Part shown: positions 23,600 to 34,797 of the stretch, piece by piece
Position numbering within the stretch: position 1 is the first letter of the stretch
Layout: every line of letters begins with the position of its first letter
Assembly: GCF_037126465.1 (NCBI RefSeq)
Contig: NC_088202.1
Span: forward strand, 31,170,213 to 31,234,212
Direction of reading: 5' to 3'
Length of the DNA: 64,000 nucleotides
Source of the DNA: Ornithodoros turicata
Taxonomy: Eukaryota; Arthropoda; Arachnida; Ixodida; Argasidae
Translations under genes and position numbers: made by a program
The notes under the pieces: model-generated
Seen by the model: the letters and a program-made list of their open reading frames with translations, nothing else
What the model was told of the DNA's origin: nothing
Database searches by the model: none

Positions 23600-23705
23600 C
23601 TGGGAACTGTGCCGACATTTGTGTTACAGCATCTGAAGAACACCCAGGGAAAACACCCAGACAGCATAGCCGGAGCCCGGATTCGAGTCCGGGTCGCCTC
23701 CCGAT
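23600..23705 (-). mobile_element. tRNA-derived SINE fragment
   Basis: Contains GGATTCGAGTCC (a B-box-like promoter element read on either strand) next to GAACACCCAGGGAAAACACC and CAGACAGCATAGCC. The same order (CCAGGGATAACC, AGACAGCACAGCC, then GGATTCGAACCC) is found in the SINE at 24.3-24.6 kb. Confidence 0.5.
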
Positions 23706-24309
23706 GTTGGTGTGGAATGCCATCATCTTACAAATGGAATGCATTTGTAAGAAAACGAAAATGCCGTGTTACAAACGCTCTTACTTTTCAGCGTATAAAC
23801 TGCTCAGGAACGTTGCGTCGTCCACAGTTATCCAATAGTAGCCGTCGCAGCAATACAAGGGATGACACGCTTGGACACCATTTTGAATTCAGTGCAAGGA
23901 TGTTCTCCAGGATGTTGCGCGGATCGAGATGTAGGGCACTGGTGGTGGTGGAGGTACTGCTGAAAGATCAGCATCAGTGGTACAAGAAAGACAAATCAAG
24001 GGTGAGGATTGATGTCATTCCGGTTGATGGTTGGCTAGGAGCGTGCTATGCGGTGATGTCGGTACTGCCATCCTCCCCCCCCCCCGTCATTTTTAAGAGT
24101 GTTTTTTTTTATATAGCTGGCACCAGATTTATTTATTTTTAAAAAGCTACGATGCAGCACAGATATACGGTTTTTGTAGTTGAGTTACACGGCCAGGCGG
24201 AAATCCTCTCCAAGAGAGTATCCAACTACAAGATGACTAAAATTCATTACTTCATTAAGGTCATTTGGGCAAAAACTGTATAGTTACACGACTATAACAT
24301 ACGAGACCT

Positions 24310-24598
24310 TCATTGCTGCACTGCGTAGAGGCGTGGACAGATGGAGAGAGGGCACGAGAAAGGAGTGGGGGGCCAGGGCGTTGGTGTGAGTCCTGGCACG
24401 TCCTGGTGGGTACGTCAAGGGCCTGCTTCAAGGAGTACTGTACCAACATTTGGCTGAAAAGAGTGCCGGAAGATCCAGGGATAACCTTAGACAGCACAGC
24501 CAGTGGTAGGATTCGAACCCACCACCTAGAATCTTCCGCACGATCTTGACTGCCACCAACGAGCGGGCGCCTCTACCTACTCGGCCATGCGGCTGTCT
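24310..24598 (-). mobile_element. tRNA-derived SINE (serine-tRNA-like head)
   Basis: On the minus strand the head reads GCCGCATGGCCGAGTAGGTA, with an A-box (TGGCCGAGTAGG), and 60-70 bases later GGTTCGAATCC (B-box) and ACCACTGGC. These are internal RNA polymerase III promoter boxes of a tRNA with the spacing of a long-variable-arm (Ser/Leu) tRNA. A body of about 200 bp follows. Tick SINEs of the Ruka type have serine-tRNA heads; identity with that family is inference. Confidence 0.65.
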
Positions 24599-25360
24599 GA
24601 ACTGCGTGCCTCAAGTAATGTCGTTCACGTCGTCTGGCAACACGAATGGCGCGAAGCTACAGCGTATATGCGGTTTGCTGGGAGGCATTCACGCAAATAT
24701 AGAGATAGCAGATGTGCCGGAGGTGCTGCTGGGGGAGAAGCTGTTGCAGTGACCGAAAATGAGGAAAATAAGCGGTGTGCGGCTGCTAATGCCAGGAAGC
24801 GGCGTGCGTGCCGCCATTGCATTCGGCCAGTTGTTCAGAAATGCGCACCCTAGGATACAGTGACTTCAAGAAGAAGTGAAGGCGTTTGCCGGTGGAACCC
24901 GTGTTTCTGCACGAGGCTCACAGCAACCTGCGATCGAGTTTGCCGTTGGGCCGCACGCAAATCATGTAAGGTCACATTGTAAGGGCTGTCCTTCGTCTGC
25001 TGCAATGCTTCGCATTTCGTACGCATTTGATAGTGCACCAAAGAGGGCAGCAATTTTTTTAATATGCTGTCCGCGTTCGCACTGACTTACACGATGAGCT
25101 AGCTTTCGTGGAGACGTTTCGACATCGAAAGTAACGCATTTCATGACAAGAGCAGAATATGAAAGTACTGCAGTGGTTTTTTTCGTTGCTCCACACTGCA
25201 AGAGCAAGAGCGTCAAAGGAATCTTGTTTCGTGAATTTCCGTTGGACCCGGTGCTCTGCTAGAAGCGGATCATGCTCATTACCAGAAGACCCGATCCAGA
25301 TAATCGGTATGTATTTTGTGCAGTTGTTGCTCTGCCCTGTACAGTGGTGTTTATACACGG

Positions 25361-25640
25361 TGTTTCTTTTTAGCTGCAACAAATTGTCATAAAAAAGGGA
25401 GTTGCCTCAGGACGCCTCTACTTTTGTTATTAGATTACTCGAAATTTTTTACTCGAATTTTTTCTCAATGACGTGACTAATTAACAGAGCTATCTTAATC
25501 AACTTTTGAAATATTCACTTTAGGGAGCACATTGCAATTGGGATATTAAAGACTGATCTCCACATGACCCGCTCTAATCACTGATGAAGTACACAATTAA
25601 TTGCAGCTCGCGCTACAGGCGTAATTATTTCACCTCCGAC
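25361..25640 (-). repeat. Dispersed repeat B, copy 1
   Basis: Inverted relative to 37920-38221. Shared pieces include GTTTCTTTTTAGCTGCAACA, GGGAGCACATTGCAATTGGG and GTAATTATTTCACCTCCGAC (diverged). Ends CAGGGTGTTTC-like, suggesting a Tc1/mariner-type MITE. Confidence 0.6.
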
Positions 25641-25710
25641 GTCTACGGGAAACCGCAAGTAATCGCAAAAAGAGCGACAGCGGCGTTGGTATCTCCGACA
25701 AACTCACTCA

Positions 25711-28622
25711 CTTAAAGCCCCAGGTCATATTTTTCTGTTCAGGAGGTGAGGAAGATCTGATTGGCTTCGAAATGGGAGAGGATGATCAGTGACGAAACCA
25801 AAATAACAAGAAAATGAGCGCGCCAAGCAGCACAATGTACTGAAAGTCGAGTAAAATAGGGGTGGACGGGTAGGTGGAAGATTTTGAACAAACTCTTGAA
25901 ACTAAGGAACACTGGTAAGACACATACCGTCCACCCCTATTGCACTCGACTTTCAGTACATTCCCAAGTAGCAAAACGTACTGAAGGTCGAGTGCAATAG
26001 GGGTGGACGGTATGTGTCTTATCGATGTTCTTTAGTTTCAAGAGTCTGTTCAAGGCCTTCCACCTACCCGTCCACCCCTATTGCACTCGGCTTTCAGTAC
26101 ATTGTGCTGCTTGGGTTGTGCTGCTTGGGTACAGCCTGCCTTCGGTCTCGAGTCTGCGCATATCATAGTCTGCTAATCTATCGCGGAATGATAGAGCAGA
26201 GGCTTCTCCTCGTCTGGAAAAATAAAAGTGTGGAAGCGACGTGCTGGAACGACTGAAAGCATTTCAATTCAGGAAAGGTCCTGAATGAGAAAGAGCGACA
26301 CTGGATGAGACACTTCAACAAGACAATAAATGTATTGTAAGGGGATATGTGAGTTCATTTACAGTGTGCCCTTGAGCATTCCCTACGATGGCTATAATAA
26401 TGAAGTTTCTGGTGAAGCTAATCCCAACAGGTATGCTATTTCCCATGAATTTCTGTTGCCCCATAATGACTCTTTCGGACCATACAGTATCACAAGTCGA
26501 GGATCAGCGATGTATCCAGAACCCCCTGCACCCTCAACAACCCCAAATGTTCAGCGACACACCCCTAACTTTTTACGTGTGCAGTCCTACCCCCGTCCAA
26601 TTTTTGCAACACCCTCATGCTTGGGCTTCTGGATAAACCGCTGTCACGGACAGTAAGCACGCGACGCAAGCAGCATGAGTAAAATATCTGCTATGCTGAG
26701 ATGAAGGCTTAGGAGGGGATGCGTCCCCTTGTGTTAAACTCCGCCAATTCGTTTCGTAAGGTCCTCAACTGCCTTGTCGCCATGTGCAGTTGGTGACCCT
26801 TGTTGGAAAATAGACACGTTCACTTATTTCTACACTCCAGCTCGGCTTCAACCTCCATCGGAAACAACAAAAACGTGTTCATTTCACGTGTACTTGCTTC
26901 GAGTCATAACGAGCACTGGAACCGCACACGTGTGCTTTAGGTATGGAATCAGGTTGAACCAGGTTTGACACAGGCTGTACACAGGCTGTGGACCCGCGTT
27001 TACATGAACTCGACAAAAGCGGGTCGAGTTGGTGTATCGCAGCAAATCCTCTCCCATCAGGTCGTGTCAACCAATCTTCTAGGGAGGATTGATGTGAGGA
27101 GATGCGATAAGTCAACTCGATCAGTTTCTGTCGGGTTCATGTAACCGCGGCTTGGGTCGTCGACCTGATTCAACCCGACCTTGGGTCGACCCACACCTGA
27201 TTCAACCCGATGTTTACACCTGATGTGTACACATACACATGTATACACATGTAGAAAAACAACAACTTTATTTTATGATTCTGAATGGGGAGTTTCTTCG
27301 GCAGGGACGATACTCTATTCCGCACATGTAGAAAGTTCGTTCTGCATCCACGGAAGCACAGATCAGTTTCGAACAGAATAATGGTCCTCAATGAGCAGTG
27401 ACACACAACGTAGACACTCAGCGAACACTATATATCCAATATCCCCAGATAGATAATGATAATGATGCGGGGTTTACGTATCGCGAGATACACAAGAGGT
27501 GGCTTTGCGGCGGCATTCAAAAGTGGTGACCAGCTCAAGTGTCGTGAAGTAACGCAATAGTGCGGCCTACGTCTCTCTTTTTTTCTCTTCTTTATTTCGT
27601 TTTGGGTATCCTCTTAAGGAATACCGAGACGGCATTTTCACCTACGTTCGGCACCAAAGTGAAAAAGGCGCAGAAATATCACTGATTCCTAAAAGAATAC
27701 CTCAGTATTTGGTCGGATATTACTGTTCAGAGATGAACATTCAATGTTGTCGCATTGTCATTGTGTTTATCGTTCGAAGTATCGTTCGACGTTCGCACAC
27801 GTGAAACGAATACGTTTTTGTTGTTCCTGGTGAAGGTTGAAGCTGAGCCGGAATGTAGAAATAAGTAAAGGTGTAGATTTTCCAACACGCGGTGCCAAGC
27901 GCACGTGTCGACAAGGAAGCTGAGGATCACAAGAAAGGAGGTGCCCAGGACAAGAAGACAAGGGGACGCATCCCCTTCCTCAGCCTTCATCTCTGCGTTG
28001 CACGTATTTTACTCGTGCTGCTTGTGCTCTCTTGCTTGCTGTCCGACGTCGTACTTTAGGGTCCAAAACAGTCATTCGGAGGTAACAAATTCATCAGAAA
28101 TAGGATGTTTATTGAGATAAACCAGGAGCATCATTTTAGCCACCACAAGGAATGCTCAAGGGCACACTTTAACTGAGCCCAGGGGTCACGTTATCGAAAC
28201 ATTTATTATATCGCTAAAGTGTGTTATCCAGTGTGGCTCTTCCTCATTCATTTTATTTTTGGAGCGTGTTCCACTCACCGGCTGTACCGGTACGACCAAT
28301 ACGACACGTCCCATTCGAAATAATGGTAGGAGGAACCTCGCGGTGGACACACGCTGGAAAAGAACTTCTCTTTGATGTTTTCATTCGTTCGAGCACGTCG
28401 CTTCCACATTTTTATCTTTCCAGACGAGGAGAAGATTCTGCTCTATCATTCCGCGGTAGATTAACACACTATGATAAGCGCGGACGCGAGACCGAAGGCG
28501 GGCTGGAACAGCGCGCTCATTTTCTTGTTATTTTGGTTTCGTCACTGATCGTCCTCTCCCATTTCAAAGCCAATCAAATCTTCCTTACCTCCTGAAGAGA
28601 AAATGTGCCCTGGGGCTTTAAG
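25711..28622. mobile_element. 2.9-kb foldback element
   Basis: The left arm starts CTTAAAGCCCCAGGTC (25711) and the right arm ends in its inverse at 28622. Matching runs include GATTGGCTTCGAAATGGGAG, ACGAAACCAAAATAACAAGA, CTTCTCCTCGTCTGGAAA and GAATGCTCAAGGGCACAC. Arms span about 25711-26410 and 28075-28622. The left arm carries an extra 300 bp (two MITE-A copies) that the right arm lacks. No transposase was recognised inside. A smaller hairpin (27000-27150; ACATGAACTCGACAAAAGCG against CGGGTTCATGT) lies near the centre. Confidence 0.75.
25823..26130. mobile_element. Two MITE-A copies in head-to-head array
   Basis: Copies at 25823-25963 and about 25964-26130, each a hairpin with AATGTACTGAAAGTCGAG ends and GTGGACGG inner arms, joined by CCCAAGTAGCAAAACGTACT. 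Absent from the opposite arm of the surrounding foldback element. Confidence 0.75.
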
Positions 28623-28626
28623 GACA

Positions 28627-28905
28627 CTGAAAGACGTCATACGCGATTTAGTCAAACTCTTATCGCGGTATGTTTCACGATCTTTGTTTTGTTTTTCTGT
28701 TTGCTTGCAAGGAGCTTTGCACATCACCACTACATATCAGCGCTTATCGTACCGGTGAAGGGCAGGAGCTGTCCAGCAGGATGAAAGCAGTGATGCGGCT
28801 AGTGACTGCGAACACAAGAAGCAAGAAAACAAAGAAAAAAAATCGCGACACGTACCGCGATAAGGGTTTGCCTGATTCGCGTATGACGTCTTTCTGCGAC
28901 GTTAA
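28627..28905. mobile_element. 280-bp hairpin MITE
   Basis: CTGAAAGACGTCATACGCGA at the left is mirrored by TCGCGTATGACGTCTTTCTG at the right, with a second arm pair CTTATCGCGGTA/TACCGCGATAAG. Interior is unassigned. Confidence 0.65.
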
Positions 28906-30153
28906 AGGTCAGATATGCCGATTTTGAAGTGCCGCAGAACTGAGCGATACTCGCGCTATGTGTTCATTAGCGAACAGTGAATAGGTGTCCGAAATATCTT
29001 TGCCCAACTGTTCGTAATTTTTTAGAAAACTTTTTTTTTTAGTTTCCCCGCCCGCCCGTCAGACCGTCGGCAAACCCTGCGCACGGGCGCACCGACGTCA
29101 CTGCTCTAGGTTTATCTGTCTTTGACATGGACTCTTGTCTTGGCCGTTTCGGTTCCTTGGTTTCGTTCTCTGTGCATCGTACATTGGCAAACAGCTGTTG
29201 TGTTATTGCTAAGCCGGAAACAAAGCACGTGAACATTGCTTTGGCACGACGTCGTTTGGAAAGCGCACTTCCTTGTGCTGACCTTGCCTTTTATGAGCTG
29301 AAGCGATATGATACGTGATATGCCACGGCGAAGTTCTCGAGATGCAACGGCGCTACGCTGTTAGAACAATTCATCGGAGCATTCAAGTGTTACCTATTAT
29401 AAGTTGCCAGACAACCAAGCAATGCGAAGCTCTTGGCTGACAGCGATAGCCGTGCGCATTGAGTTCCACTCCAAGGATTACGTCCGCAAATGTTATCATG
29501 GGTTACGCGCACGACTCCAGAGGCAATTTGGAATCTCGGCACGAAATCGTCTGGAGTGAGATGCACGACAGACAAATTTTATACGTGTCATGGAGGATCA
29601 AGGCAAAAAAAGCAGAGGAAAAGTAGGTCGAGGTTCAGATACAAAAATAGGAAGCTTAATGAATCGATTGTGCAGCTACTGCGCTTCCTCTGATATAGCC
29701 ACGATTAACAACACAGCACTATTGATAATCTAACTTGTGAATTACCACAGGTGCACGCTGAAGGCAGGGTCTGGATTGCATCTAGTGCATGAAGAAATTG
29801 CTGACACGTTGGTTGCAGTCCAGCTGCCACCAACAGGTATGACAATGTGATGCTATGATTTGAGCATTCACCTGCATCTCACTTTTCATGGAAGCTCTCA
29901 TGCAGACATCCTTGGCACTACTCTTAAATCTGCCCTCAACATTACAACCTCGGCTTTGAGGATGGAAAAGAAAGGTCGCCATTCCGGTTAACTGCTATCT
30001 CCCCTATATATAGGCTTTAGAATTGGTAGTTCAAGCTAATTGAGAATTGCTTTTCAGGGGATTATCACGCTTGCAGATGAAACATATGTGGTTTAAATTA
30101 TTTGGTGGACAGGAATTGCGTAGCTTCACACAATAACTACTACAAATTACTGC
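28906..30153. other. No recognised gene
   Basis: Unassigned DNA directly upstream of the LINE monomer array; ORFs are under 70 codons and without motifs. Confidence 0.4.
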
Positions 30154-30812
30154 CTGCAGTCTTGTGGGGAATCACTGTCGAGCACGCATCTGACATTTGT
30201 TATCTTACGTTCTTAGATTACCCCTCGCTCGAATCAGCAGCTGAGTGTCACCAGCCACACGTGGAACTACGCCACATCTGCGCACCGGATTTCCTGCTGT
30301 GACTGACGTCACCTACAAGATGCTACAAAACGAATAGCAACGTCGCTACCTCCTGCAGTCTTGTGGGGAATCACTGTCGAGCACGCATCTGACATTTGTT
30401 ATCTTACGTTCTTAGATTACCCCTCGCTCGAATCAGCAGCTGAGTGTCACCAGCCACACGTGGAACTACGCCACATCTGCGCACCGGATTTCCTGCTGTG
30501 ACTGACGTCACCTACAAGATGCTACAAAACGAATAGCAACGTCGCTACCTCCTGCAGTCTTGTGGGGAATCACTGTCGAGCACGCATCTGACATTTGTTA
30601 TCTTACGTTCTTAGATTACCCCTCGCTCGAATCAGCAGCTGAGTGTCACCAGCCACACGTGGAACTACGCCACATCTGCGCACCGGATTTCCTGCTGTGA
30701 CTGACGTCACCTACAAGATGCTACAAAACGAATAGCAACGTCGCTACCTCCTGCAGTCTTGTGGGGAATCACTGTCGAGCACGCATCTGACATTTGTTAT
30801 CTTACGTTCTTA
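30154..30812 (+). repeat. 199-bp tandem monomers, LINE 5' UTR
   Basis: CTGCAGTCTTGTGGGGAATC recurs at 30154, 30353, 30552 and 30751, exactly 199 bp apart. Three complete units and a fourth cut after TTACGTTCTTAG at 30812. Units are virtually identical, and each carries a TGACGTCA palindrome (cAMP-response-element/AP-1 type). Position and organisation suggest promoter monomers, as in some mammalian L1s. Confidence 0.9.
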
Positions 30813-30880
30813 GGTAAGAGATTTACCTTTGCTTGTACTGTACCGCTCTCCCCACTTGACTGCACATTGTGAGTGAAACC

Positions 30881-31810
30881 ATGGCCCTGAAACCTAATGA
30901 CTCTGATATATGTCTTGCGTGTACGCAATCCTTTATCAAGGATAATCTTTTTGTTGCCTGTACAAAGTGTTCCAACTTCTATCACGGTGGAAAATGTTCT
31001 GGTGTCACTAAAACTACTCTGAAGGCATTTACTGACGTTGAACGGGACTCCTGGCTCTGCCCAACCTGTAGCCTGAACAAATCAAGGTCGTACCAGACCC
31101 CATCTGTCTCAGAACCTTCGCTAAGTGCAATCATGCAGGAGATCTTGAAGAACGGTAAAAAAATCTCCTCTGTAATTGAAAAAATTGAGTCACTAGAAGC
31201 GAAAATTACTGCTCTATCCAATAAACACGATGAGCTCGTCTTGCATGTGGAAAAAAATTCGGCTTCTTTGGAGGAGGTTACCAAACACGTTAGTACGCTC
31301 GAGGCTTCGGATAAAACACATAAGGTTGAGATACAACAATTGTCCACTCAAATTAACGAGCTAGAACAGTATACGCGCCGGAACAATATCGAGATTCGTG
31401 GCTTGCCCCTCCTGGACGGTGAAGATTTGTCAAAAGTTGTAAACGAGGTTGCTGTCAAACTTCAGCTTCCCCCGCTCACAGAAGTGGATTATGATGCCGT
31501 CCATCGTTTGCCATCTAAGTCAAAAGAGCAAGCACCCCCTATACTCATTAGATTCCAGTCAAGGCAAACAAGAGACAAATGGCTGGGTCAAAAAAACAGG
31601 TTGAAATCTCCTTTGGAACGTGGTAGTTCACTTTACTTGTGTGAAAACCTTACTGCTTTAAATAAAAAACTGCTCTGGCAGTGTAGGTCGATTGCTAAAG
31701 ATAAAGGTTACCAGTACGTCTGGGTGCGGAATGGCCGTATCTTCGTTAGACGCGAGGATGGCACCAAAGCTGTGCAAATAAGACACATTAATGACCTCAC
31801 AGCACTGTAG
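30881..31810 (+). CDS. LINE ORF1: PHD finger, coiled coil, RNA-binding domain
   Basis: A 309-residue protein. The ATG at 30881 is used because the earlier in-frame codon (30869) is GTG. Residues 11-63 form a canonical C4HC3 PHD finger (C11, C14, C27, C30, H35, C39, C60, C63, with W58 two before C60). Residues about 85-170 are a heptad-rich coiled coil likely to oligomerise. Residues about 170-290 (YTRRNNIEIRGLP, YDAVHRLPSK, PPILIRFQSRQTRDKWL, LYLCENLT) match the RRM-like/CTD region of L1-type ORF1 proteins (Transposase_22 family). By analogy it coats the element's RNA and acts as a chaperone. A PHD finger suggests contact with histone tails or protein partners; that is inference. Confidence 0.88.
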   Translation: MALKPNDSDICLACTQSFIKDNLFVACTKCSNFYHGGKCSGVTKTTLKAFTDVERDSWLCPTCSLNKSRSYQTPSVSEPSLSAIMQEILKNGKKISSVIEKIESLEAKITALSNKHDELVLHVEKNSASLEEVTKHVSTLEASDKTHKVEIQQLSTQINELEQYTRRNNIEIRGLPLLDGEDLSKVVNEVAVKLQLPPLTEVDYDAVHRLPSKSKEQAPPILIRFQSRQTRDKWLGQKNRLKSPLERGSSLYLCENLTALNKKLLWQCRSIAKDKGYQYVWVRNGRIFVRREDGTKAVQIRHINDLTAL

Positions 31811-31923
31811 GTTGTTGCGTTTTGCATCCTGGAACGCAGCTGAGATACAGTACTGCATTACTTCTTTATTGTAGTATATCACTTTTTCTGTTTCTTTTCT
31901 TTCTTTTTTCTTTTATTTGCTGT

Positions 31924-34797
31924 ATGGCTTATGTTACTCTGGATCAGTTGTCCAACAGTGACGTAGCTGACCCGTTTGCACTGCATCTAAATGTACGCAG
32001 TCTACCTAAACATCTAGATGATATAAAAAATGTTATCTCATGCCTAAAAAGCAATCTGTCATTTCTCGCTTTATCTGAAACCTGGACAAGTGTAGCACAT
32101 GAACCCTTTCTGACGTTAGAAGGTTACAATTCTGAATTCTGTCATAGGGCTGACTCCCACGGAGGTGTAGCACTATATATTGACTACAATGTTGTCTACT
32201 CTGTTAAGCGAGACCTGCATTTGAATGTATCGTTAGTTGAGTCTCTTTTCGTTGAAGTTGTTAGCTGTCCTCCCTCTATTTGTTGTTTTCGCAACCGTCC
32301 ACTTATTGTAGGTGTAATATATCGGTCACCGCGTAGCGACCTAACAACGTTTTTGAGTGCATTTACTGACTTGCTTCACCAATTGTCGTCGTCCAAATAT
32401 AACGTTATTATTCTTGGTGATCTCAATATTGACCTCTTGAAAACCGATACTATGTCTCTGTCTTACACTGAAACATTAGCATCTTTTGGCTTTAGACAGT
32501 TAATCTCTACAGCAACACGTTTTGGTATGACTAACGAAGGTACTCTACTTGACCATGTCGTAACCAATTTGACGGAACAAAGCCTCGCACATGGTGTTGT
32601 GTCCTGTGATATATCCGACCATGAGATGATCTACGTTGCCTGTAATAACGCTACACCTCCTTCACCTTCGTTAAACACTCGGCCCCACCTGAACTTCAAC
32701 GCTCTTGAGAGGTGCCTGTCCAAAGTTTCTTGGAACTTTGACTCTTTCATGAATGCACAGGAAAAGTTTAGTCTCTTTTTCTCCACACTCACGGGTATAA
32801 TTGACAGCTGCACTATGCCCATTGTGCAAAGTCGACGTGCAACGATAAGACAACCTTGGATAACCAAAGGAATTTTCCGAAGCATAAAGCGCAAGAACAA
32901 TCTGTACCGTAAATTAAGATTGTCCCCATTGAACAGTAACCTTCGAGCAAGGTACTCTAGGTACAACAACGTTCTTAAAAGCATAATAAAGACTGCAAAA
33001 CAATGTTACTTTGCATCTGCTATCAGTCACTCGGCAGGTGATCCAAAGCGTCTCTGGCATACGATAAACTCTGCTTTATCTAGAAAAAACAATGTTGATA
33101 CTCCAGGTGCGCGCCTACTTAAGCACAATGGGGCTCCTGTGACTACACAAAGTGATATCGTCAATGTATTCAACGATTACTTTTGCAATGTTTCTACACG
33201 TGTGTGCCCGGGTAACGTATCTAATCTTAGTGTTCCGCTTCCTTCATTCAACCCCGCCTCCTTTTTTATGGCACCAACGAGTATATCCGAAGTTACTTCG
33301 GTTATACAAGGGCTAAAACCGCTGAAGTCAACTGGGTACGATGAAATTTCCCCCGAGGTCCTTAAGAGACTTTGTCATCTTCTTGCTGAGCCTCTTGCGA
33401 AATTGTTCAATGAGTGTCTGGAGCAGGGTGTTTTCCCAGAAGAACTGAAAATTGCAAAAGTTCTGCCTATATTTAAAAAAGGAGACAGCACAGCAACATC
33501 CAACTACAGGCCCATTTCGCTGCTGTCGCCGATTAGCAAAGTATTAGAAAAAATAATCCTGGCGCGTCTTGAATGTTTTTTCGAAGCAAATAATCTATTT
33601 AGCTGCTCTCAATATGGATTTCGCAAAAATAGGTCAACAGTACTAGCCCTAGCACATGCGACAGAAAAAATTAGAATGAACATCGAGGCAAAGCTTTTAA
33701 CCATGGGCATTTTTATTGACTTAACGAAGGCCTTTGATCTAATTAACCATGAGATACTCTTCCAAAAATTACATAGATATGGTGTGAGAGGCACGCCACT
33801 CAGGCTGCTTCGGGACTTTCTGCACAACAGGAAACAGTTTGTCCAACAGGATGGCACGAAATCTCGTTTGGGTTCCTTGTCCACAGGCGTCCCACAGGGT
33901 TCCATTCTTGGCCCCTTTCTCTTTCTTGTTTACATTAACGATCTGCCAGATTATTTAAACACTACCAGCTTTCTCTACGCTGACGACACGAACATATTTG
34001 TGGAAGGTGAAACGCTTGCTTCACTCTTCCATAAAGCGAACCTTGTTCTTGGTAAACTTCATCACTGGTTGTTATCGAACAGATTAGCTGCTAATCGCGA
34101 TAAGTCATGCTACGTTGTCTTTCATTCCCCTCAAAAGCGCGTCGTCCTAGATGATAATCAAATTTCGCTAGGCAGTCACGTTCTTACTCGTGTTCCCTCT
34201 GTTCGTTTCCTGGGCCTCGTTCTACATGAAAACTTGAGTTGGCATCATCACATTGATCTTGTTCGCCGTAAAATTGCGGGAGGTTTGTTCGCACTATCCA
34301 AGCTTCGGCACCTCGCGACCTCTAATACATTGTTAACTGTGTATTATGCCCTCATTCATTCACACATTAGTTATGGCATAGAGGTTTACGGTCTCACTTA
34401 TCCTTCCAACCTTGATCCCTTGTACATGGCACAGAAAAGGGCCTTACGCACTATTCTTTTCATTGGTCCCAGGGAATCGGTGTCTTTTGCCTTTTCTGAG
34501 TTAGGTGTTCCAACCATATCTAATCTTCTGAGATATAAAGTCTCTCAACTGATGCATGCCGCATTCTACGGATCTTCTGTTAGATATCAGATGCAGCTCC
34601 GGCATCTCGCCACGCCTTACCCTCTCAGAAATCAGCTCTTATCACTTCAATGTCCAACATATCGTACTAACTACGGGTTTTTTTCTCTTTCATCTTTCGG
34701 TGCTCGCCTTTGGAACAGTCTTCCGATTTCCATACGCTCGTTAGGTAGCTTCCAATTATTTAAACGCCATTGTAAAATGTATTTTCGCGACACATAG
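31924..34797 (+). CDS. LINE ORF2: AP-like endonuclease and reverse transcriptase
   Basis: 957 residues from the first ATG (31924); the frame is open further upstream without an ATG. The endonuclease domain (about 20-235) has N23 (LNVRSL), E52 (SETW), YRSPRSDL, G165-D166-L167-N168 and the C-terminal S231-D232-H233, all expected active-site positions of an apurinic-like endonuclease. The reverse transcriptase (about 430-720) contains KVLPIFKKGD, NYRPISLL, QYGFRKNRST, FIDLTKAFD, GVPQGSILGP and Y685-A686-D687-D688. A C-terminal region with HISYGIEVYG and WNSLPISIR follows, as in CR1/Jockey-like elements. No RNase H. It would nick target DNA and copy the RNA in place. No frameshift or stop was seen. 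Confidence 0.93.
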   Translation: MAYVTLDQLSNSDVADPFALHLNVRSLPKHLDDIKNVISCLKSNLSFLALSETWTSVAHEPFLTLEGYNSEFCHRADSHGGVALYIDYNVVYSVKRDLHLNVSLVESLFVEVVSCPPSICCFRNRPLIVGVIYRSPRSDLTTFLSAFTDLLHQLSSSKYNVIILGDLNIDLLKTDTMSLSYTETLASFGFRQLISTATRFGMTNEGTLLDHVVTNLTEQSLAHGVVSCDISDHEMIYVACNNATPPSPSLNTRPHLNFNALERCLSKVSWNFDSFMNAQEKFSLFFSTLTGIIDSCTMPIVQSRRATIRQPWITKGIFRSIKRKNNLYRKLRLSPLNSNLRARYSRYNNVLKSIIKTAKQCYFASAISHSAGDPKRLWHTINSALSRKNNVDTPGARLLKHNGAPVTTQSDIVNVFNDYFCNVSTRVCPGNVSNLSVPLPSFNPASFFMAPTSISEVTSVIQGLKPLKSTGYDEISPEVLKRLCHLLAEPLAKLFNECLEQGVFPEELKIAKVLPIFKKGDSTATSNYRPISLLSPISKVLEKIILARLECFFEANNLFSCSQYGFRKNRSTVLALAHATEKIRMNIEAKLLTMGIFIDLTKAFDLINHEILFQKLHRYGVRGTPLRLLRDFLHNRKQFVQQDGTKSRLGSLSTGVPQGSILGPFLFLVYINDLPDYLNTTSFLYADDTNIFVEGETLASLFHKANLVLGKLHHWLLSNRLAANRDKSCYVVFHSPQKRVVLDDNQISLGSHVLTRVPSVRFLGLVLHENLSWHHHIDLVRRKIAGGLFALSKLRHLATSNTLLTVYYALIHSHISYGIEVYGLTYPSNLDPLYMAQKRALRTILFIGPRESVSFAFSELGVPTISNLLRYKVSQLMHAAFYGSSVRYQMQLRHLATPYPLRNQLLSLQCPTYRTNYGFFSLSSFGARLWNSLPISIRSLGSFQLFKRHCKMYFRDT

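Noticed and set aside
23513..24142. 209-codon frame
   Set aside because: Crosses a tRNA-derived SINE and low-complexity sequence; no domain and composition unlike a protein.
24500..24598. tRNA-Ser/Leu gene on the minus strand
   Set aside because: Boxes are good, but the acceptor stem is not closed and a SINE body follows; related fragment nearby.
30154..30812. CRISPR-like or satellite array
   Set aside because: 199-bp units without spacers, ending directly at a LINE ORF1; explained as LINE 5' monomers.
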